Positions 39,501 through 48,500 of a stretch of DNA of 64,000 nt are shown in pieces. The stretch is from positions 101,160 through 165,159 of the forward strand of contig JAGDZQ010000019.1 of NCBI GenBank assembly GCA_049115715.1, written 5' to 3'. Every line of letters begins with the position of its first letter. The first letter of the stretch is position 1. Source of the stretch: JAMZMI01 sp049115715 (GTDB lineage: Bacteria; Bacteroidota; Bacteroidia; Cytophagales; Cyclobacteriaceae). The notes beneath the pieces are model-generated. The model did no database searches. It worked only from the letters and a program-made list of their open reading frames with translations, and was not told where the DNA came from. A program made the position numbers and the translations under genes.

Positions 39501-42500
39501 ATTCCTACCTGTTGCCTGAATATTGCTTAGCGTAATTGTAAAAGTTTCATTCTGCTCAATGATAAGATCATTAGTCAATGTAATAGAAACTGTCTCAACT
39601 TCCGAAGCTCCGGAAGCATCAAAAGTCAGCGTTCCCGTTCCATTGTCAGTCAGGTCATCAGCACCATTGGTTCCGTCCGTAGCAGGAGCTGATCCATTTG
39701 CTATGACATAATCTACTGTGACTCCAACATCAACTTGACCCGTTAATGTAACATCAAATGTTACAGTGCCATCGGCTTCATTTACAGTTCTATCTCCTAC
39801 AAAAGAGATTACTGCCTGATCGTCATTCACAATCGTAGCATCATCCGTGTTGGTAGCATTATTGGAAATATCCCTTTCGTTCTTATCATCGTAATTACTA
39901 ATATCAGCAACAAGTGTCAGAGCAAAATCCTCATCGAGTTCTACAATTTCATCTCCACTTACAGTAACTGTAACAGGGTAATTACCTGCACCTGGGCCTA
40001 TCACCTCACTACCCATAGTGACCTCTGTGTAATCTGAAGCATTGGCCGTGGCAGCCAGCGTCGTATATTCGGCAGTAACTGTTCCTTCCAGGCTATTATC
40101 TAGAACAAGATTGAATGTAAAACTCTTAGTTCCCGCATCACTTTCATTGTTGTTAGGAGATGTGCTTGCTATCGTAACTAAATCAACTGCTACCGTTGCA
40201 GCATCGTCATCAATAATATCTGTTGTTACATCATCATTGGGATCTGCTGCTATGGCACTATTATCATCAGGTATGTTACCATCAACAATGGTTTGAAGTT
40301 GAAGGTTGAAACTTTCATCATCTTCAACCAGTCCATCTGCAATCCAACTAAAAGTATAAGTAGCTGTCTGTGCAGCTGCTACATCACTCGTCGTTCCTGT
40401 AAATGTTAATGTTGCAGGATTACTATTATTACCATTAAATCCTGTGGTCGTAGAATAGTCATCAGTAGCCTCTAGTTCCGCACTGCTCCAAAGTACATCC
40501 ACAGTTACATTTTCTTGAACTGGATTCGAGAGGCTCACGACATACGCTTGAGATGCTGCAGCCTCACCGACGGTTGTTGGTGTCTGAGCGATTGAAACAG
40601 TAAACTGATCATCATTTAGAATGATCACTCTACCTTCAATATCAGCAGCATCAGTATCCAAAATAATGTTTCTCGTCCCGTAAGTGTTACTGAAAGCTAG
40701 AGTCGCCTCCATGGTCTCATCAGGCTCAACTAAGCTGTTCGTTTCATCAACGGTTCCAATCGTAATCGCGGTGGCGTCAGAGTTAGTCAAGGCAGCTATA
40801 GTAAATGTGCCATTGTCTGTAGTGTTATCATAGTCACCAGCAATTACTCCCGTGGCAAGGCCTGCTCCATCAACAGTATAAGTAAGTGTAATCTCAGTAT
40901 CTATTACTTTACTGTTTGCAATTGATACTGTATAAACAGCATCATCACCCTCGGTAATATCTGATAAGTCATTGATTGATATTACCGCCTGATCATTATC
41001 TGTAATTTCAGTAACCTTGGTAATACTGGTTGGTGAAGCTCCCATATCTTCATCTTCCAGTATCACATCTCTAGAGTTGTTTACTAAGTCGTTGATGATT
41101 ACTTCAAAATCTTGTGCTAGCTCCACAACATCATCGTCATGAACAGTAACACTAAACATTTTTGTTAATTCACCCGGAGCGAACGTAACAGGAGTATTAG
41201 ATACAGCTATATAATCGTCACGTAAAGCATTTGATCCTGCTATTGCATTATCCGCAGCAGAGGCATTTGTTCCGTTTCCAGTTTGATAGTCAACTGATAC
41301 ATTAGCATCTACTTCCTGATCTAATGTAATTGTGTAAGATTGTGTAGTTACATTCTCAGCAACCGTAGTGGTCGTTGACAATGAAACGATAGCGTCATCA
41401 TCATTATCTATGGACGTTGCATCAGTAGTTGATGTAGGTGCCGCAACTGTTGGTGATTCTTCATCATCTTCAGTAGCAAATCGTACCCATCTATTATCAT
41501 CAACAATATTGCTTAGCGTGATATCAAAAGACTCATCTAATTCAACAACATCGTCCTTATTAATCGTAACAGTAAAGGTCTCTTCCTGATCTTCAGCTGT
41601 GAAGTTTAAAGTACCATTTGTTTGATCATAATCATTGTCTCCGACAACTGCACCATCATTTTCAACAGCAGAATCATCAGCAGTTGCATAGTCAATAGAA
41701 ATGGCAGCATCAACTGGATTGCTTAATAATACTCGATACGTAGCTGTAATTGTTCCTGAACCATCACTAGCTCCTGCTCCTTCTGCAAGATTGAAGTCCG
41801 AAGAAACGAAGTTACTTGCAGTTTCCTCTAGCTCGAGTTCAACCACTGCCTGATCATCATTATCAATGACCGCATCAACTGAAATTTGACTCAATGAGCC
41901 CGTAAAAATCACGTCCCTTCCTCCAGCTTGAATGGAGAAGAGGGTGAACCTAAATGCTTCATCCAACTCTACAAGATTCTCATCTATCAACTCAACCAAT
42001 CCAATTTGCTCACTAGCGGCATCTATTAAAATTCCGTCAAAAGTAATATCGTCATTTGCTCCACTAGGAACAACAAAATCATCTCCTGCAACAGCTGGTG
42101 CAGAGGCACTGCCTATTTGCTCCGCTGTATATCTAAGATCAACATTCCTATCTACCTGCCCGTCTATACGAACCGCAAATTGTGCGGAGTTACTTGCCCC
42201 ACCTGCAGCTCCTTCAACGAATTCTGTATCAGCTGCAGTTACTATACTAATTACCGCCTGATCATCATTTGTCAAAGTCGCAACTGCACTTGCATCAGAA
42301 AACGCTACATCCATATCAGCAGGGAATGCAGAATCATCAGATGCTCTACGTAATGAAATTAAATCTGCATTGAATGTTTCATCTAATTCAACCACTTCGT
42401 CACCTTTGATCGTTACATTGAACGTTTGTGATAAAGTAGCAGTCCCAGCTGCGAAAGTGATCGCATTATTCCCAGGATTGACCCAATCAGTGTCAGCTAT

Positions 42501-45500
42501 TGTGTTTCCTTCTCCATCATCTAAAAGTGTAGCCGTCTGAGGATCCAATACTGCTGTTACTCTAACTCCCTCATCAGATTCACCTGTTATACTAACTGTG
42601 AATGTTAATGTATTATCTCCATCACCTTCTGCTTGAGTCACATCAGCAATGGATACTCTTAGTTGGTCATTATCATCGATTGTTTTGGTAGCAGTTGCTG
42701 TATTGATTGTTCCCGTTCCAGAACCAATTGTTGCGTCTGGTGCTGGAGTAATTCCGTTATTTGCTTGTGGGTTGCTAATAGTAGCAATAACTGTCTCATC
42801 TCCTTCAACCACAACATCATCGTCAATAGCATATGTAATGGTTTGAGAATCACTACCGGTAGAGGTTCCTCCTGCGTTTGATGGGAATGTGATTGTGCCA
42901 GTTAGGCCTGTGATTCCAGCAGTACCAGCAATGGCTGTGAAGTCTCCAGCATCTGATGCTTCACCTGTAAGTGCCAAATCAACTGTGCTCTGATAATAAG
43001 TGTTTCCTGATCTTGTTACCGTGAAAGTTCTTATTGGTGTTCCTGTATCTTCATCTACCGTTTCTGTACCTAAGATAACATAAGTAACTGCACTTGCTTC
43101 TACCGTTACATCAAATACATCATCTGTAGTATTACCTGCCAAATCCGTTGCAGTAATCGTCACAGATTGGGTTCCAATTCCTGGGCTATTATAATCAATC
43201 GTTAAGTCCGTGCCTGAAACTGAGTAATCAAATGGAGTGTGCGAACCTGAACCTGAATAAGATAATGTAAACATATCAGAGAACACAGAAGCACCTGTAA
43301 TGCTAATCACATCGTTAGGAGCATTTTCAAGTCGAAATGCAATATCACTTAGCGGATTATCCAAAGATGGTGCTGTTCTATCAAAAATAATTACATTATT
43401 AACATTCGTAGTAGCTGTTGTGGATGCTGTATTCCCTGCTATATCAGTAATTGAAATACTAATTGCCACATTGCCCTCAGTATCCGTTACCAGAGTTGTA
43501 TAAGTACCATTCCAAGTTGCTTCATCAGCATCAGCCGCATTGTTTTCTGATGCTCCCTGACCAAGAATTGTCATGACTGGGGTTTGTAAATCCTCGCTTG
43601 CAGTGAGACTTAAGGTAATAATATCGCCAACCTTAGTATAACCAGTTGTTGAACTTGTTCCTGGTGTAGTTCCATTATTGGAAGACAGTATAACTGAAGT
43701 AAATGTCGGCTCTCTTGTATCTATTGCATAATTATTTGAATTCGTAGATCCTTCTCCAGCATTGCCAGCTAAATCTGAAACACCTGTCATATCGACTGTG
43801 ATATCATTAGTCCCTACTTCTATATCATCCGTTGGAGTGAAAATTGCAGTAAAAGTGATACCACCATCTATAGAGTTCACAGATGTCAACATCCCATTGT
43901 CAATCGACAAATCATCATTTGTAAAACCACTTACTGCCTCGGAAAATGTAAATGTTACCAAAGAAGTTGCGCCGACGATCAAACTATTGTCCGCCACTAC
44001 AACACCAACTGTTGGCTCACGGGTATCTACCTCATAATTTGGTGAACTAGATGTCAATTCACCTGCATTGCCTGCTAAATCTGATACACCGCTCATGGTT
44101 ACGGTAATAACATTTGTATCATCCAATTCTACATCATCATCCGGTGTATAGGTAGCTGTGAAAACGATATTATCGCCTGTCGCAACCGTATTAAGTGATC
44201 CATTAGCAATAGTCGTAATATCTGCATTTGTAAAGCCAGTAACCTCTTCTGAAAAAGTAAATGTTACAGTTGTTGTCTCACCTACAGCTAATGCTGCCGA
44301 ACCCATTGTAACAGCCAATGTTGGCTCACGGGTATCTACCTCATAATTTGGTGAACTAGATGTCAATTCACCTGCATTGCCCGCTGCGTCCGCAACACCA
44401 CTCATCGTTACGGTAATAAGATTCGAATTGTCAAATTCTACATCATCATCCGGTGTATAGGTAGCTGTGAAAACGATATTATCGCCTGTCGCCACCGTAT
44501 TAAGTGATCCATTAGCAATAGTCGTAATGTCTGCATTTGTAAAACCAGTAACAGCCTCTGAAAAAGTAAACGTAACAGTAGTAGTCTCGCTTACTGCCAA
44601 AGCTGCTGAACCCATTGTAATTGCCAAAGTTGGCTCACGGGTATCTACCTCATAATTTGGTGAACTAGACGTCAATTCACCTACATTGCCCGCTGCGTCC
44701 GCAACACCACTCATCGTTACGGTAATAAGATTCGAATTGTCAAATTCTACATCATCATCTGGTGTGTAGGTGGCTGTGAAAATGATATTATCACCTGTAG
44801 TCACTGTATTAAGTGATCCACTAGCGATAGTCGTAATATCTGCATTTGTAAAGCCAGTAACAGCCTCTGAAAAGGTAAATGTTACTGTTGTTGTCTCACC
44901 TACAGCTAATGCTGCCGAACCCATTGTAACAGCCAATGTTGGCTCTCTGGTATCTACTTCATAATTTGGTGAACTAGATGTCAATTCACCTGCATTGCCT
45001 GCTACATCTGAAACACCGCTCATCGTTACGGTAATAAGATTCGAGTTATCAAATTCTACATCATCATCTGGTGTATATGTGGCTGTGAAGACGATATTAT
45101 CACCTGTCGTTACTGTATTAAGTGATCCATTATCGATAGTCGTAATATCTGCATTCGTAAAACCAGTAACAGCCTCTGAAAAAGTAAACGTAACAGTAGT
45201 AGTCTCGCCTACTGCCAAAGCTGCTGAACCCATTGTAATTGCCAAAGTTGGCTCTCGCGTATCTACTTCGTAGTTAGGCGAACTAGAAGTCGATAGGCCT
45301 GCATTACCCGCTGCGTCCACAACACCACTCATCGTTACGGTAATAAGATTCGAATTGTCAAATTCTACATCATCATCCGGTGTGTAGGTGGCTGTGAAAA
45401 CGATATTATCACCTGTAGTCACTGTATTAAGTGATCCACTAGCGATAGTCGTAATATCTGCATTTGTAAAGCCAGTAACAGCCTCTGAAAAAGTAAATGT

Positions 45501-48500
45501 CACTGTAGTAGACTCACTTACTAAAAAAGATGATGCGCCCATTGTAATAGCCAATGTTGGCTCTCTGGTATCTACTTCATAATTTGGAGAACTTGAGGTT
45601 CCAGTACCTGCATTGCCTGCTACATCGGCAATACCGCTCATTGTCACCGTAATAATATTTGAATTATCAAGCTCTAAGTCATCCGTAGGAGTAAATGTAG
45701 CTGTGAAAACAATATTATCACCTGTCGTTACTGTATTAAGTGATCCATTGTCAATAGTCGTAATATCTGCATTTGTAAAACCGGCAACCTCCTCTGAAAA
45801 GGTGAAGGTTACAGTTGTTGTTTCACCTTCAGCTAATGCCGCTGAACCCATTGTAACAGCTAATGTTGGTTCTTCATTGTCAATGTCAAATACATCATTT
45901 GTTGTGCTACCTCCAAATGAATTGAGTAAAGCATCTGTTCCTGTCGCTGCTAGTATGACATCAATACCTGTTATATCTTCATTTCCATCACTTACAGCAA
46001 CAGAATAAGTGTAAGAAGTAGCTGCAGTCATAGGAGAAGGAGTAGCTGCACCTAAAGATGTAGAACTACCAGAAAAAGTCATTGCTGGAGGTGCTGAGAT
46101 TTGTTCGCTAAATGTAACAGTAATTTCAATTGTTCCCGATGATTCACCACTGTCCAAAATTTCATCAGCATTATCATCTCCTAAAGACCAAGTAACAGTA
46201 CTTACCGTTGGATCTTCATTTTCTATATTAAATAAATCGTTAGTCGTATTTCCAGCAAAAGCATTGCCCGCTGCATCTGCACCAGTTGCTGCCAATGTGA
46301 CATCAATACCAGTTATATCTTCTTCACCGTCGCTTACAGCAACTGAGTACACATAACTTGTAGATGCTCCAGATGGTGTAGGAGTAGCAGCGCCAAGCGT
46401 TGTAGAACCACCGGAAAAACTCATCGCAGGAGGGGCTGTAACTTGCTCACTAAATGTGACGGTGATCTCTATTGTTCCAGTAGACTCACTGCTTACGAGG
46501 TTACCGTCGGTATTATCATCTCCTGCAGTCAATGTAACACTATTAACAGTCGGATTCAGATTTTCAATGGAAAACTCAGACAATGGCGTGTAGTCGTCCT
46601 GATTGTTACCAGCTTCATCTTGCGCGCCAGTTACATCTATGGTAATATTAGAGGTTTCTGCATTTCCATCCCCTACTGTATAACTTGCAGTGTAAACAGT
46701 ACCGCCAGGATTCCAAGCTCCAGATGAAAAAGTCAAAGTACCTGCTACTGAGGAACCAAATACAATCATAGGAGTAGCTCCTGTGTTCATCTCGTCGTTG
46801 AACGTAACAGCAACATCAAATGAAGCTCCTCCATCATCAGCATCCGTCAAAAGCACATCTGAAACGCTTACGTCGGTTACAGTAGGATTAGTATTATCAA
46901 CTTCGTATAGAATTTCACCGGTCGCAGCAGAACTAGCATTTCCAAGAACATCATTCACTGAAACGGATAAAGCTACATTTCCATCTGTCCCTGAAACTCC
47001 TGCCCCTACAGTCCATGCGTATGTCCAAACAAGTGGACCACCTGTCATATTTTGGGCTACTACATCTGTACCTATAGTAATGGTCGGAACATTTGACCCA
47101 AGACCAGCTAAATCAACAAAAGTAGCGGTGATGGTCTCTGAATCTCCATCTTTCATAATGTCATCTGCTCCATTATCCAGAGATACCGTAGGACCTGTTC
47201 TATCCACCACGATACTGAATGTATTTGATACCGTATTACCATTTCCAGCAACGTCAGTCAATGCATCAGCAGCAACTGATAGCTCATAAGTACCGTCTGT
47301 CGCTGTGAAGTTGAAGTCGGCTGTATATTCGTCAGCCATTACCATAGTGAAGTCACTTGTATTCGCTCCTACTCCTGGCTGGCTAATCGTAAAGTCTCCA
47401 TTGGAGAACCCAGTGATATCTTCACTGAAATCAATAGTCACACCTACCACACCCAAATTAGTAGGACTTGGTGTAACAGAAGATATCGTCACCGTAGGAT
47501 CATCTCTATCTATAGTAACACTTGTACCTGCTCCAGAACCTGAGGTTGCGGTAAGGGGAGAACCATTCCCTGTATTAGCTGCTGGATCAGCGTAAGTAAT
47601 ACTAAAAGTAGCTATTCCATTGGCATCACCAGACTGCACAGTGTACGTTGCTGTCCAATTTTGTCCATCTCCGGATGAAGGAGTTACTGTATTTCCAGCT
47701 ATACTCACCGTCGGGGTGGCAATTACTTCATCAGAATCAAAGGTCAGTGTGATCACATCATCAGGAATCGCAAGTGTATTTGTCGCATTATCCGAAACGA
47801 TTGTGACATTATTAATAGTAGGAGAGTTAACATCATACCCTACAACATTATCTGTACTTGTGCTGGCTAAATTTGCTCCAGCAGCTCCTGTTGTGGTCAC
47901 TCCTGCTGCGATCGTAGCTGTAATATCCCCATCATCGGACATTCCTGTTACTGCAACATTATAGGTGTTTCCAGATCCTGTCACAGTACCAACTAAAGTC
48001 CCAGGACCCGTACTGGACAAAGTAACATCTCCTGTAGTGAAGTCAGTAACTGCTGCATTGAATACGACTGTAAAGTTGATTGGAGAGGCATTAGTTGGGT
48101 CAGCTTGACCTGATGCCTGATTTATTGTAACTGTAGCATCCGGAGCAACATAAGGCGTAGTAAAACTATCATTCCCCGCACCATTCCCTGCCAAATCCTT
48201 TACATCTACAACACCAGAAAAATCATCTTCGTAAACAACAATACCAGCTTGAAGCAAAGAGGCATCAGGGTTCAGGTCAACCGTGTAAACTTGTTGAGGT
48301 GTAGGATTAAGAAAATTAGATGTTTCATTTCCATCATCAAGATTGGTCCAACCAAGCTCATCTTCCTCCAAATCATTTGCTGGATCTAAAACTTCGTCAT
48401 ATGTGATTGTAACGTTAAAGGTAATGTTGTTATGTAATGAAGGTCCAGTTATGGTTGGTGTTGGACCTTGAGTATCGACTGTAACATCTAATTGTGTACT

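Noticed and set aside
43705..45867. CRISPR-like periodic array
   Set aside because: The period is 309 bp within an open frame encoding Ig-like domains; there are no short repeat-spacer units.
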